64,000 bases of DNA. Origin: RPQJ01 sp044226195. GTDB taxonomy: Bacteria; Pseudomonadota; Gammaproteobacteria; Steroidobacterales; Steroidobacteraceae. Both the position numbers and the translations under genes were made by a program. Below, one piece after another: positions 1-8,858 of the stretch. Under the pieces are notes generated by a model. The model made no database searches, was not told the origin of the DNA, and saw only the letters and a program-made list of their open reading frames with translations. Where the stretch lies: NCBI GenBank assembly GCA_044226195.1, contig JBGAHO010000012.1, positions 24,799 to 88,798 of the forward strand, written 5' to 3'. Numbering within the stretch: position 1 is the first letter of the stretch; every line of letters starts with the position of its first letter.

Positions 1-1213
1 CTTCGCCGAGCCGCGCCGGCAGCCACTGCAGCAGCGCCGCGGACGCGGCGAGCGCGACGACACTGACGAGCAGGGCTCCCTGCAGCCCGAGATGGGTCGC
101 CACCGCGCCCCACAGCGCGCCGCCCGCCGCCATCGCGAGATTGAACACCAGCAGGTAGACGGCCATCGCGCGCGCCCGCACCCACGGCGGGATCGAGGTC
201 TGCAGCGTCGTGACGTTGACGTTGCCGACGACCGCCCAGCCGGCGCCGGCGAATCCGAGCGCCAGCCAGACGACCGGCAGGACGACGGTTTGCGCCACCA
301 CGGCGACCGCGGCCGCATACAGCGTGGCCGACACGACGGCGACGGTGTTGATCGACCAGTACCGGCGCAGGCGCACGGCGGAAATGGCGCCGATCACGGC
401 GCCCGTGCCGAGGCACGCGAGCAGCAGCCCGTAACCGTCCGCGTCGAGATGCAAGCGCTGGCGCGCGATCAGCGGCAGCAGCGCCCAGATGCCGCTCGCG
501 GCACCCACGAAGGCCAGCGTGCGCAGCAACTGCACGAGCATGTCCGGCGAGTGGCGCGTGTACTGCAGCGCGCTGCGCAACCCGACGAGCACGCGCTCCG
601 GTGGCAGCGAACTCTCGCGCGGCCGGTAGCGCCAGCGCAGCAGCGCGAGCGTGGCCACCGTCATCAGCACGGCGCAGGTTGCGAACACCGTCACCGTGTC
701 GGTGAACGCCACGATGGCACCGGCGAGCGCGGGACCCACCGCACGGGCCACGTTGAAGGACACGGCGCTGAGCGCGAGCGCGGCGAACAGCAGCGGTCGC
801 GGCACGGCTTCCGCGAGCGTCGTGTGCATGGCCGGCGCCTGCAGCGCGTACGCCGCGCCAACCGCCGCGGTCATCAGCAGCAGGAGCACCGGCGTCATGT
901 GGCCGGTGCCGGTCGAGACGGCCGTGACGAACGTGGCCACGCCGATGGAGACGTAGGTCGTGAGCAGGAGCACGCGACGATTGACGAGGTCCGCCAGCAC
1001 GCCGCCCGGCAGGCCGAACAGGAAGATCGGCCCGCTCTGCGCGGTCTGGATCAGCGCCACCATCAGCGGCGACGGCGCGAGCGTCAGCATCAGCCAGGAG
1101 GCACCGACCGTCTGCATCCACAGCGCGAGGTTGACCGCGAGGCCGGCGCACCACAACAGCCGGAAGTCCGGCAGGCGCAAGGGAGCGGCGGGGGAATCTT
1201 GGCCGTCGGTCAT
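1..1213 (-). CDS. MFS transporter (MFS_3 / EntS-like), 3' end cut by window edge
   Basis: The reading frame opens with ATG at 1211-1213 and stays open to the left edge, giving about 404 codons without a stop. The protein starts MTDGQDSPAAPLRLPDF and shows alternating hydrophobic helices typical of a 12-helix permease, with short basic loops such as LADLVNRR and AVRLRRYW between helices. The pattern matches the MFS_3 (PF05977) group of drug or siderophore exporters in the inner membrane; the substrate is not predictable. Its start lies 49 bp from the divergent crotonase gene at 1263, so the two share a promoter region. The very long arginine/histidine-rich frame on the opposite strand is a GC-rich shadow. 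Confidence 0.85.
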   Translation of the reverse strand, partial: MTDGQDSPAAPLRLPDFRLLWCAGLAVNLALWMQTVGASWLMLTLAPSPLMVALIQTAQSGPIFLFGLPGGVLADLVNRRVLLLTTYVSIGVATFVTAVSTGTGHMTPVLLLLMTAAVGAAYALQAPAMHTTLAEAVPRPLLFAALALSAVSFNVARAVGPALAGAIVAFTDTVTVFATCAVLMTVATLALLRWRYRPRESSLPPERVLVGLRSALQYTRHSPDMLVQLLRTLAFVGAASGIWALLPLIARQRLHLDADGYGLLLACLGTGAVIGAISAVRLRRYWSINTVAVVSATLYAAAVAVVAQTVVLPVVWLALGFAGAGWAVVGNVNVTTLQTSIPPWVRARAMAVYLLVFNLAMAAGGALWGAVATHLGLQGALLVSVVALAASAALLQWLPARLGE

Positions 1214-1250
1214 CGGGATCGCGGGGTCGGATATGCGAACGTCATTCGAT

Positions 1251-1256
1251 TATAGT
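1251..1256 (+). promoter_or_regulatory. Candidate -10 element (TATAGT) of the 1263 crotonase gene
   Basis: TATAGT, preceded by GAT, stands out as AT-rich in an otherwise GC-rich 49-bp divergent intergenic region. It ends only 6 bases before the ATG at 1263, so the transcript would be leaderless or nearly so. No convincing -35 hexamer is visible. This is inference from sequence only. Confidence 0.35.
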
Positions 1257-1262
1257 GCCCGC

Positions 1263-2048
1263 ATGACGCTCGACGTGACGCAATCGGACGGCGTGGCCTG
1301 CCTCGCGCTGCGCCATCCACCGGTGAATGCCCTCGGTCTCGAACTGCGCCGGGCGTTGGTGGAAACCCTCGAGCGTGTCGATGCCGACCCGTCGGTCTCG
1401 GCCGTCGTGCTGCACGGCGCGGGCAAGGGATTCTGCGCAGGAGGCGACCGCAGGGAATTCGGCACGCCCGCCGCCACGGCGCGGCCGACGCTGTCGCGCG
1501 ACGTGCTGAGTCGCATCGAGGCCTGTCGCAAGCCGGTGGTCGCCGCGATCCACGGCTTTGCGATGGGCGGCGGCCTCGAACTGGCCCTCGCCTGCCATGT
1601 CCGTGTCGCGGTCGCCTCGGCCCGCGTGGGACTGCCCGAAGTCGGCATCGGGCGCTTTCCGCTCTCGGGATCGCAGCGACTGCCGCGCCTGCTCGGCGTC
1701 GAGCGCGCGGCGGCATGGATGCTGCGGGCGGAGACGATGGCCGCCGCGCATCCCGACGCCGCACCCCTCTTCGACCACATCGTCGAACACGGGGACGATC
1801 TGCTGCCCGCGGCGCTCGAGTTGGCCCGTCAGTCGCTGCGTGCACCACCGCAGTTGCTGCGCCATCGCCCGCTCCCGGACGCGGATCCACTCGCAGCGCT
1901 CCGCAGCGTCGAGGCTCGAATGACGGGCGATGCGCTCTCGCCCGCGCATCGCGCGCTGCTCGCAGCACTGCACGCGGCGGTGGAATCGCCGGACTTCCAG
2001 GCTGGGCTGGATCGAGCGCAGGTCCTCTTCGACCAACTGGTCGGGTAG
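1263..2048 (+). CDS. Enoyl-CoA hydratase/isomerase family protein (crotonase)
   Basis: The 261-aa protein has the crotonase fold signatures: the first oxyanion-hole motif GAGKGFCAGGD (around residue 55) and the second, AIHGFAMGGGLELALACHVRVA (from about residue 90), followed by GLPEVGIG. These hydrate or isomerise enoyl-CoA thioesters in the cytoplasm. The length is usual for the family. ATG at 1263 was chosen because upstream in-frame sequence overlaps the divergent MFS gene. It ends 17 bp before the convergent nitronate monooxygenase gene. The substrate cannot be inferred, and crotonase-fold proteins also catalyse other acyl-CoA reactions. Confidence 0.85.
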   Translation: MTLDVTQSDGVACLALRHPPVNALGLELRRALVETLERVDADPSVSAVVLHGAGKGFCAGGDRREFGTPAATARPTLSRDVLSRIEACRKPVVAAIHGFAMGGGLELALACHVRVAVASARVGLPEVGIGRFPLSGSQRLPRLLGVERAAAWMLRAETMAAAHPDAAPLFDHIVEHGDDLLPAALELARQSLRAPPQLLRHRPLPDADPLAALRSVEARMTGDALSPAHRALLAALHAAVESPDFQAGLDRAQVLFDQLVG

Positions 2049-2065
2049 CGCCCCCGCGAGGTCCG

Positions 2066-3043
2066 TCAGGCGGGAACGGCGGATGCGAGCCGTCCGTGCA
2101 CGATCGCGCGCGCCTCGGCGACGATGCGTCCGATCAACTCTCCGCAGGTCGGCAGGTCGTTGACGAGTCCGACCGACATGCCGAGCGGGATGGCGCCACC
2201 GTCGACGTCGCCGCGGGCCATGGCTTCCATCCAGCGTGCGGCGCCGATGACGGGCAACAGGTCCTTGTGCGTGACCCCGCCCTGCTTCTCGCGCTCCAGC
2301 ACCTGAGTGCTCACGGCATTGCGCATCACCCGGCTCGAGTCGCCGTAGGACCGGCCGATCAGCACGGTGTCGCGCTCGCTCGATTCGAGGAACTTCGCCT
2401 TGAGCGTCGAGTGCAGCGGTGATTCCTGCGTCAACAGGAATCGCGTCCCCATGTTGATGCCCTCGGCCCCGAGGGCGAGTGCGGCGACGAAGCCACGTGC
2501 GTCGGCGATGCCGCCGCAGGCGACGACCGGGATCTTCAACTTCGAGGCAGCCGACGGGATCAGCACCAGCCCCGGCACGTCGTCCTCGCCCGGGTGTCCG
2601 GCGCATTCGAAGCCGTCGATGCTCACGGCATCGACGCCGAGGCTCTCGGCCTTGAGCGCATGCCGCACCGTCACGCACTTGTGCACGATCTTCACGCCTG
2701 CCGACTTCAGTCGCTCGATGTACCTGGACGGATTGCCGCCCGCCGTCTCGACGGCCGCGACACCCTCGTCGATGATCGCCGACACGTAGCCGTCGTAGTC
2801 GAGCCCGGTGTTGGCTGCCAGGATCGTGAGGTTCACGCCGAGCGGTCGGGAGGTCAGTGCGCGGGCCTTGCGGATCTCGGCCACAAGGTCCTGCGCGGTC
2901 GGCTGCGTGTGCGCCGAAACGAAACCGATGCCGCCCGCGTTCGCGACGGCCGCGGCCAGTTCCGCGCGCGCGGCCCAGCGCATGCCGCCCTGCAGGATCG
3001 GGTAGTCGATGCCGAGCAGTTCGGTGATTCGCGTCTTGAACAT
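2066..3043 (-). CDS. Nitronate monooxygenase family protein (2-nitropropane dioxygenase-like TIM barrel)
   Basis: The 325-aa FMN-dependent TIM-barrel protein starts MFKTRITELLGIDYPILQGG, the standard N-terminus of this family. It carries the FMN-site stretch VACGGIADARG and ALGAEGINMGTRFL near residues 190-225, and FECAGHPGEDD near residue 150 holds the conserved His. Family members oxidise alkyl nitronates; many in acyl-CoA catabolic operons have unknown or enoyl-reductase-like roles. ATG 3041-3043 fits the family start and lies 10 bp after the stop of the upstream crotonase, so the three genes 4709-2066 look like one operon. The true substrate is unknown. Confidence 0.88.
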   Translation of the reverse strand: MFKTRITELLGIDYPILQGGMRWAARAELAAAVANAGGIGFVSAHTQPTAQDLVAEIRKARALTSRPLGVNLTILAANTGLDYDGYVSAIIDEGVAAVETAGGNPSRYIERLKSAGVKIVHKCVTVRHALKAESLGVDAVSIDGFECAGHPGEDDVPGLVLIPSAASKLKIPVVACGGIADARGFVAALALGAEGINMGTRFLLTQESPLHSTLKAKFLESSERDTVLIGRSYGDSSRVMRNAVSTQVLEREKQGGVTHKDLLPVIGAARWMEAMARGDVDGGAIPLGMSVGLVNDLPTCGELIGRIVAEARAIVHGRLASAVPA

Positions 3044-3053
3044 TCCGGCTTCC

Positions 3054-3851
3054 TCAGCGCCCCACGAATTGGGCGTCGCGCTTCTCGAGGAAGGACTGCA
3101 CGCCTTCCTTCGCGTCCTCGGAGTTGTAGAGGCGGCGCTGCGTCGCGGCGATCTGCAGGTACGCCGCCTGCCAGCCGTGGGTGCCGGCGACACGGGCGTT
3201 CTCCATCGTCGCCTGCACGGCGAGCGGCGCCTGGCGACAGATCTTCTCGGCCAGTTCGATCGCGCGGGTCAGCTCCCGCCCGGTGGGCACGACCTCGGTG
3301 ACGAACTTCATGCGCAGGGCGTCCTGCGAATTGAACTCGTCGCCGGTCAGCAGGTATTTCATCGCATCGCCCCAGCCCGCGCGCTCGACCATGCGGAAGG
3401 TCGCGCCACACCCGGCCATGATCCCGCGCTTGACCTCGAGCTGCGAGAAGCGGCAGTTGTCAGCGGCGATGACCACGTCGGCCGCGAGCATCAGCTCGAT
3501 GGCGACGGTGAAGCAGATGCCCTTCATGGCGGCCACGACGGGCTTGGTACGCAGCGGCGGCCGAAGGCTGAACGGATCGACCTCGCTGGTCGGCAGCAGC
3601 GGCTTGCCTTCCTTGCGCAGCGGCACGATGGTCGGCATGTCGAGGCCGGCGGTGAAGTGATCGCCTTCCGCGTACAGCACGCCGCAGCGCAGGTCGGCCG
3701 ATTCCTCGAGGCGCGTGTAAGCCGCGGCCAGTTCGTTGAACATCTTCGGCGTGAAGCCGTTGCGCTTCTCCGGCCGGTCGATGCCGATCAGCAGCAGGTT
3801 GCCGCGCTGCTCGGTCCGGACCTGTCCCAGCGGATCGCGTTCGGTGCTCAT
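3054..3851 (-). CDS. Enoyl-CoA hydratase/isomerase family protein
   Basis: This 265-aa crotonase contains IGIDRPEKRNGFT near the N-terminus and an oxyanion-hole region AMKGICFTVAIELMLAADVV near residue 110. The GGD motif of classical hydratases is replaced by AGLDMPTIVP, so the chemistry may not be plain hydration. The C-terminal SFLEKRDAQFVGR is the usual tail of catabolic crotonases. It is the middle gene of a minus-strand operon, 9 bp after the SDR and 10 bp before the nitronate monooxygenase gene. Confidence 0.85.
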   Translation of the reverse strand: MSTERDPLGQVRTEQRGNLLLIGIDRPEKRNGFTPKMFNELAAAYTRLEESADLRCGVLYAEGDHFTAGLDMPTIVPLRKEGKPLLPTSEVDPFSLRPPLRTKPVVAAMKGICFTVAIELMLAADVVIAADNCRFSQLEVKRGIMAGCGATFRMVERAGWGDAMKYLLTGDEFNSQDALRMKFVTEVVPTGRELTRAIELAEKICRQAPLAVQATMENARVAGTHGWQAAYLQIAATQRRLYNSEDAKEGVQSFLEKRDAQFVGR

Positions 3852-3860
3852 GGCCTGCCC

Positions 3861-4709
3861 TCAGTTCGAATAGTTGGTGCCGGAACTCAGCGCTTCCCAG
3901 GCGGTGATCTCGTCACCGAAGCGTGCCAGCTTGTTGCGTGCCGCAGCGACCGCGTCCGGGCCGAGCACGAAATGCACGGGCGGCTGCGGCGCATCGACGA
4001 TCGCAATCACCGCGGCGGCGGCCTTGGCCGGATCGCCCTTCTGCGTGCCGTGATAATGCTCTTTCATGGCGCGCGGACGCGCGGCCGGCGTGCCGTCGTA
4101 TTCCGGCAGCGTCTTCCTGGCGAGGACCAGCGAGCCGCCCGCGAAATTCGTGCGAAAGCCGCCCGGCTCGACGACCGTGATGCGGATGCCGAACGGGGCG
4201 AGTTCCCCGGCGAGGGCTTCGCTCAGGCCACTGACCGCGTGCTTGGCGGCGCAGTACAGGGCGACGCCCGGGATGCCGAGGATGCCGGCCATGGACGAGA
4301 AGTTCACGATGTGACCGGCCCGGCGCGCGCGAAACTGCGGCACCACGGCCTTGATGAGGTTGAGCGTGCCGAAGAAGTTCGTCTCCATGACGTGCCGTGC
4401 CTCGGCATCGTCGATCTCTTCGACCGCGCCCCCGAGGCCGTACCCCGCGTTGTTCACCAGCACGTCGATCGGTCCGACCTTTGCCTCGACCTCGGCCACG
4501 AGCGGCGCAATGGCCGCGGCGTCGGTGACGTCGAGGATGCGGCCGTGGGCCCGGCCCGGTGCCAGCGCCTCGAACGCCGACAACTGCGCCTTCTGGCGCA
4601 TGGTGCCGATGACGGTGTCGCCGCGGGCCAGGATGGCCTGCGCGAGTTCGCGACCGAAGCCGGAGGACACGCCGGTGATCAGCCAGGTTCGGGTCCGCGC
4701 AGTGCTCAT
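3861..4709 (-). CDS. Short-chain dehydrogenase/reductase (classical SDR)
   Basis: The 282-aa protein has the NAD(P)-binding TGVSSGFG glycine motif at about residue 13, NNAGYG near 85, catalytic Ser in NFSSMAG and the YCAAK active-site motif near 153-157. An Arg in TMRQKAQ after beta-2 suggests NADP(H) preference. This is a cytoplasmic alcohol/ketone oxidoreductase. ATG 4707-4709 gives the standard MSTARTRTWLITG start. It is first gene of the operon with the crotonase and nitronate monooxygenase and faces the divergent SnoaL gene. Confidence 0.88.
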   Translation of the reverse strand: MSTARTRTWLITGVSSGFGRELAQAILARGDTVIGTMRQKAQLSAFEALAPGRAHGRILDVTDAAAIAPLVAEVEAKVGPIDVLVNNAGYGLGGAVEEIDDAEARHVMETNFFGTLNLIKAVVPQFRARRAGHIVNFSSMAGILGIPGVALYCAAKHAVSGLSEALAGELAPFGIRITVVEPGGFRTNFAGGSLVLARKTLPEYDGTPAARPRAMKEHYHGTQKGDPAKAAAAVIAIVDAPQPPVHFVLGPDAVAAARNKLARFGDEITAWEALSSGTNYSN

Positions 4710-4753
4710 GGGAACGCCTCCGGAGGGACCGCCGCGCCCGCGGGCCGACGGCT

Positions 4754-4792
4754 TTGACAAAGTTCAGAAATGCGTACAATGTTCGAAAACAT
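4754..4792 (+). promoter_or_regulatory. Divergent promoter with palindromic operator
   Basis: TTGACA (4754-4759) and TACAAT (4775-4780) are separated by 15 bp, a short but recognisable sigma70-type pair reading towards the SnoaL-like gene. A perfect inverted repeat ATGTT-CGAA-AACAT (4779-4792) overlaps the end of the -10 and the expected transcription start, where a dimeric repressor would block initiation. The site lies between the divergent operons at 4709 and 4833 and could control both. No regulator gene is adjacent. Confidence 0.5.
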
Positions 4793-4832
4793 GTTACCGG
4801 CCGCCCCGCGGCCCCGCAACACGGACCCGGCC

Positions 4833-5405
4833 ATGAGCGAACCCCGCGAGCTCGATGAACTGCGCCGCCGCATCGATCGTATCGAATCGATGCAATCGAT
4901 CCAGCAGTTGCCCATCCGCTACGCCATCGCGGTCGACTCGCGCGACCTCGACGCCTGGGTCGGCCTGTTCGTCGAGGACGTGAATTGCGGCCGGCTCGGG
5001 CGGGGACGCGCGGTGCTCAAGGGCATCATCGACCCACAGGTGCGCACCTTCTACCGCTCGATCCACCAGATCTGCGGCCACCAGGTCGACTTCGTCGACG
5101 ACGACCACGCGACCGGCAAGGTCTATTGTCGCGCCGAACACGAAGACCGCGGCCGCTGGGTGGTCATGGCCATCTGCTATTTCGACGAGTACGAGCGCCG
5201 CGATGGGCGCTGGTACTTCGTGCGCCGCAGGGAGCGGCACTGGTACTCGACGGACGTGCTCGCGCGCCCCGGCCAGCCGGTGTTCCAGAACTGGGACGCC
5301 TGGCCCGATGCGAAGCCCGAGCTGCCGCATGCGTTTCCGAGCTGGACGGCCTTCTGGAATGAAGGCGATCCGGCCACACCCGGCGTGCTGAGCAGCGCGC
5401 CCTGA
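4833..5405 (+). CDS. SnoaL-like / NTF2-fold protein
   Basis: The 190-aa protein has the alpha+beta cone layout of the NTF2 superfamily: IESMQSIQQLPIRYAIAVDSRDLDAWVGLFVEDV at residues 17-50, then beta strands ending in GRWYFVRRRERHWY. These proteins include small hydratases, isomerases and dehydratases of polycyclic substrates, and many with unknown function. An in-frame ATG exists at 4770, but it precedes the predicted transcription start, so ATG 4833 (MSEPRELDELRRRID) is preferred. It leads an operon with the CMD-family and arylsulfatase genes. Confidence 0.8.
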   Translation: MSEPRELDELRRRIDRIESMQSIQQLPIRYAIAVDSRDLDAWVGLFVEDVNCGRLGRGRAVLKGIIDPQVRTFYRSIHQICGHQVDFVDDDHATGKVYCRAEHEDRGRWVVMAICYFDEYERRDGRWYFVRRRERHWYSTDVLARPGQPVFQNWDAWPDAKPELPHAFPSWTAFWNEGDPATPGVLSSAP

Positions 5406-5428
5406 TCCACGATCCGCGGGGGACGACG

Positions 5429-5848
5429 ATGAGCGACAAGTGGCAAGCCGGTCACGACCTGATGGTGAGCATGATGGGCCCGCAATTCGCGGCCGCCGTC
5501 GAAGGTGCGGCAAATGCCGGAAACTTCGGCGCCGACATCGCGCGCCTGGCGATCGAGTTTCCGTTCGGCAGCGTGTGGGGCCGACCGGGCCTCGACCGCA
5601 AGAGCCGGAGCATCGCGGTCATCGCCTCGCTCATCACGCAGGGCATGCCGAACGAGCTGAAGAACCACGTGCGCTTCGGGCTCAACAACGGACTCACGCC
5701 GGTCGAACTGCAGGAGATCCTGATCCAGGTCCTGCCCTACGTCGGGTTCCCGGCCATCGCCGAGGCCACGACCTCCGTCATCGAAGTGCTGCGTGAGCGC
5801 GGGCTCGACGACGGCGTGAAGACGGCGGCCGAAAACAAGACCCTGTAA
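5429..5848 (+). CDS. Carboxymuconolactone decarboxylase (CMD) family protein
   Basis: The 139-aa all-helical protein matches the CMD/AhpD-like fold: DRKSRSIAVIASLITQGMPNEL (residues 58-79) and LTPVELQEILIQVLPYVGFPAI (92-113) are the two conserved helices. The CxxC pair of AhpD peroxidases is absent, so it is not a thiol peroxidase and is closer to 4-carboxymuconolactone decarboxylase-type proteins. It starts at 5429 after GGGGGACGAC and lies 12 bp before the sulfatase. Its reaction in this operon is unknown. Confidence 0.8.
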   Translation: MSDKWQAGHDLMVSMMGPQFAAAVEGAANAGNFGADIARLAIEFPFGSVWGRPGLDRKSRSIAVIASLITQGMPNELKNHVRFGLNNGLTPVELQEILIQVLPYVGFPAIAEATTSVIEVLRERGLDDGVKTAAENKTL

Positions 5849-5860
5849 TCGGCGCGCGAC

Positions 5861-8113
5861 ATGAAGTCGCTGGTCGTACTGGCGGCGTTCGGCTGTACGG
5901 TGGCAGCCGCGGCGGACCTGCCGCCCCCGTCCTGGCCGGCACTACCGAAGGCGCCGCCCGGTGCACCTACGGTCGTACTGGTCATGACGGACGACGTCGG
6001 CTTCGGTGCCTCGAGCACCTTCGGCGGTCCCGTCGCCACGCCGACCCTCGATCGCCTCGCCCGCGACGGCGTGCGCTACAACACGATGCACACGACGGGC
6101 ATCTGTTCGCCGACGCGGGCCGCGTTGCTCACCGGCCGCAATCACACGGCGGTCGGCATGGGAAACGTGACCGATGCAGCCACGGGCTACGAGGGCTACA
6201 CGAGCATCATCCCGAAATCGGCCGGGAGCGTCGCACGTGTGCTGCGTGACGCCGGCTATTCGACCGCGATGTTCGGCAAGAGCCATGGCGTCCCGTCGTG
6301 GGAGACCGGCCCCGCCGGGCCCTTCGAGCATTGGCCGACGGGTCTCGGGTTCCAGCACTTCTACGGTTTCCTGAGCGGCGACACCAACCAGTTCTCCCCC
6401 GCCCTGTACGACGACACGCGCCCGATCGATCCGTCGCGGGATCGCCCCGACTACATCCTCGACCGGGACCTCGCCGACCAGGCCATCGCGTGGATGCGCC
6501 AGCAGGCGGCGGCGGCACCGGGCCGTCCGCAGTTCGTCTATTTCGCACCCGGCACGTCGCACGCGCCGCACCACGCGCCGCGCGATTGGATCGAGCGATA
6601 TCGCGGCGCGTTCGACGCCGGCTGGGACGAGACGCGCCGGGCCACGCTGGCGCGCCAGAAGAAACTCGGCATCGTGCCGAAGGACACGCATCTCGCAGCG
6701 CGCTTCGAGCCGATCCCGGACTGGTCCGCGCTGACACCGACGCAGCGACAGGTCTACGCGCGCGAGATGGAGGTCTACGCCGGGGCACTTTCGTTCGCGG
6801 ACCACGAGATCGGTCGCGTGATCGACGCAGCACATGCGCTCTTCGGGGACAACGTGCTGGTCATCTACCTGCAGGGCGACAATGGTGCCAGCGCCGAGGC
6901 CGGGATCGACGGCACGCTGAACGAGCACGGCATCCTCAATGCGATCAACCTGCCGGTCGAGGCCATGGCCCGGCACCTCGACGAGATGGGCGGGCCGCTG
7001 ACCTACGGCCATTACTCGATCGGCTGGGCGAGCGCGATGAACACGCCCTTCCCGCTCGCGAAGCAGTTGCCGTCGCACCTCGGCGCCGTCCGCAACGCCA
7101 TGGTGATCGAATGGCCCGGGCACACGACCCAGCCGGAGCGGATCCGCTCGCAGTTCGCCCACGTGACCGACCTCATGCCGACGATCCTCGACGCCGCAGG
7201 CGTGGCGCTGCCCAACGCAATCGACGGCGTCGAGCAGCAGCCGCTCGACGGCTTCAGCCTGCGCCCGACGTTCACCGATCCGTCGGCGCCCGAGCTGCAC
7301 CGGACGCAGTTCTTCGCGATCTGGGACAACCTCGGGCTCTATCACGACGGCTGGTGGGCGGGGACGTGGCCGCACGCGTTTCCTTGGGTCTTTCCGCCCT
7401 ACGCACCGACGCAGATCGACGGTCGGCAGTGGCAGCTGTTCGACCTGCGCCACGATTTCAGCCAGTCGCGCGACGTGGCGGCCAGCCACCCGGAGAAGCT
7501 CGCCGAACTGCAGCGTCTGTTCTGGGCGGAAGCCGAGCGGGCCCACGCCTTGCCGATCCATCGCCACGAAGGGCGCGCAGGCATGCCGTCGAACTTTACC
7601 GGGGCGACTCGCGTGAGCTTCACGGGTCCGCAGGCGCGTCTGCCCGAAGAGGCCGCGCCGTCGCTGATCGCGCGCTCGTTCGTGCTGAACGCCCGGGTCA
7701 CGATCCCGGACGGTGGCGCGCACGGCGTGCTGATGGCCATCGGCGGTCGTTTCGGCGGCTTGAGCTGGTACCTGCACGACGGCCGACCCGCGCTGCACTA
7801 CAACCTCGCGGGCGTGCAGCGCTTCGAAATCCAGTCCGGTGATGCGCTGCCGGCGGGCGAACACGAATTGGGGGCCGAGATCGTGGCATCGCCGCAGCGC
7901 GGCGGGCCGGCGACGATCACCCTGCGCGTCGACGGACACGTGGTCGCAAGCGGAGCGATTCCCCGCACGCTGGGCTTCCGCTACTCGCTCGACGAGACGC
8001 TCGACGTCGGCAGCGACGAAGGGACGCCGGTCACCGAGGACTATGCGTCACCGGCGCGATTCTCCGGCGAACTGCACGAACTGACGATCGACTTTCCGGC
8101 CGTGGCGCAGTGA
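5861..8113 (+). CDS. Exported arylsulfatase
   Basis: The 750-aa protein begins with a signal peptide (MKSLVVLAAFGCTVAAAA) and belongs to the alkaline-phosphatase-like sulfatases. The metal-binding VLVMTDDVGFG is at about residues 39-49, and the formylglycine site CSPTRAALLTGR starts at Cys82. Further metal or substrate residues appear in GDNGAS and in the HGVPSWETGP region. The C-terminal 150 residues form a beta-rich extra domain, as in large family S1_4-type sulfatases. It would remove sulfate esters in the periplasm. The cysteine needs a formylglycine-generating enzyme, which is not in this window. It ends the SnoaL-CMD-sulfatase operon. Confidence 0.9.
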   Translation: MKSLVVLAAFGCTVAAAADLPPPSWPALPKAPPGAPTVVLVMTDDVGFGASSTFGGPVATPTLDRLARDGVRYNTMHTTGICSPTRAALLTGRNHTAVGMGNVTDAATGYEGYTSIIPKSAGSVARVLRDAGYSTAMFGKSHGVPSWETGPAGPFEHWPTGLGFQHFYGFLSGDTNQFSPALYDDTRPIDPSRDRPDYILDRDLADQAIAWMRQQAAAAPGRPQFVYFAPGTSHAPHHAPRDWIERYRGAFDAGWDETRRATLARQKKLGIVPKDTHLAARFEPIPDWSALTPTQRQVYAREMEVYAGALSFADHEIGRVIDAAHALFGDNVLVIYLQGDNGASAEAGIDGTLNEHGILNAINLPVEAMARHLDEMGGPLTYGHYSIGWASAMNTPFPLAKQLPSHLGAVRNAMVIEWPGHTTQPERIRSQFAHVTDLMPTILDAAGVALPNAIDGVEQQPLDGFSLRPTFTDPSAPELHRTQFFAIWDNLGLYHDGWWAGTWPHAFPWVFPPYAPTQIDGRQWQLFDLRHDFSQSRDVAASHPEKLAELQRLFWAEAERAHALPIHRHEGRAGMPSNFTGATRVSFTGPQARLPEEAAPSLIARSFVLNARVTIPDGGAHGVLMAIGGRFGGLSWYLHDGRPALHYNLAGVQRFEIQSGDALPAGEHELGAEIVASPQRGGPATITLRVDGHVVASGAIPRTLGFRYSLDETLDVGSDEGTPVTEDYASPARFSGELHELTIDFPAVAQ

Positions 8114-8145
8114 TGTGCGACCTTCGCGAGCCCGGCGCCGATCCT

Positions 8146-8718
8146 TCAGGCCTTCGGCCGGTATGCGTCGGGCCAGAGGATCTGCACGATCGGGCTCTCC
8201 GGCGCGTAGGAATGGCACGAACCGACCAGCCCGCGGCTGCCCTCGCCGCGCGTACCGTACGTATCGAGCAACGCCTCGCGTCCCTGGTTGCGCTTGCTGC
8301 CCGCGACCGCCTGCACGGCCACGTTGGCCATCGTGTCGATCAGCGCGAGGATGTGCGTGCAGCCGGCGGTGCCGCCGACGCGCGCGCGGACTTCCTTCTT
8401 GAATCCCCCGGCCACGCTGAGCCCGACCAGCCGCCGCATATTGGGCGGGACCTCGCGACAGCGTGGATACGGTGCGGCGTCCGTGCTGCAGGCCACCTCG
8501 CGGATGGTGAGCTGGTCGTCGACCGTCAGGCGCAGCCACATCTCGTGCGCCGGGTCGCCCCGCTTGACCGTGCCGCGCCAGTCGTTGCTCGTGTCGTATC
8601 CGCGCACGTCGGTCAGGTGCCCCTCGATGTCGACGAGCCCGTCGTCCCGCAGGTGGCCTTCGCAGGTGATCGTCCGTCTCGTCAGCAGTTCGCGCGGTCG
8701 GGCAGCGGGCAACGGCAT
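8146..8718 (-). CDS. DUF2889 domain-containing protein
   Basis: The 190-aa protein begins MPLPAARPRELLTRRTITCEG and continues with GLVDIEGHLTDVRGYD, the hallmark of DUF2889. The conserved GGTAGCTHILALIDTMA segment is near residue 115. The family is widespread in proteobacterial aromatic, steroid and fatty-acid degradation clusters, but its biochemical role is not established. ATG 8718 was chosen to match the family N-terminus; a GTG two codons earlier (8724) is closer to GGAGA and is an alternative. It lies alone, convergent with the sulfatase. Confidence 0.85.
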   Translation of the reverse strand: MPLPAARPRELLTRRTITCEGHLRDDGLVDIEGHLTDVRGYDTSNDWRGTVKRGDPAHEMWLRLTVDDQLTIREVACSTDAAPYPRCREVPPNMRRLVGLSVAGGFKKEVRARVGGTAGCTHILALIDTMANVAVQAVAGSKRNQGREALLDTYGTRGEGSRGLVGSCHSYAPESPIVQILWPDAYRPKA

Positions 8719-8858
8719 GGGCACAGGTCTCCATTCGATGGCAAGGTGGCGCGACGCGAACCCGATCGCCCACGGATTCTAGCGTGTCGCGGCGAATCGT
8801 CGCGCGCCAATGCCTGCACCGATGACCGCCATCCCCGGGCACGAAGGAAGACACTCGA

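Noticed and set aside
92..1255. Long plus-strand frame (387 codons) rich in Arg and His
   Set aside because: It is the antisense of the MFS transporter gene; composition is that of a GC-rich shadow frame and there is no domain.
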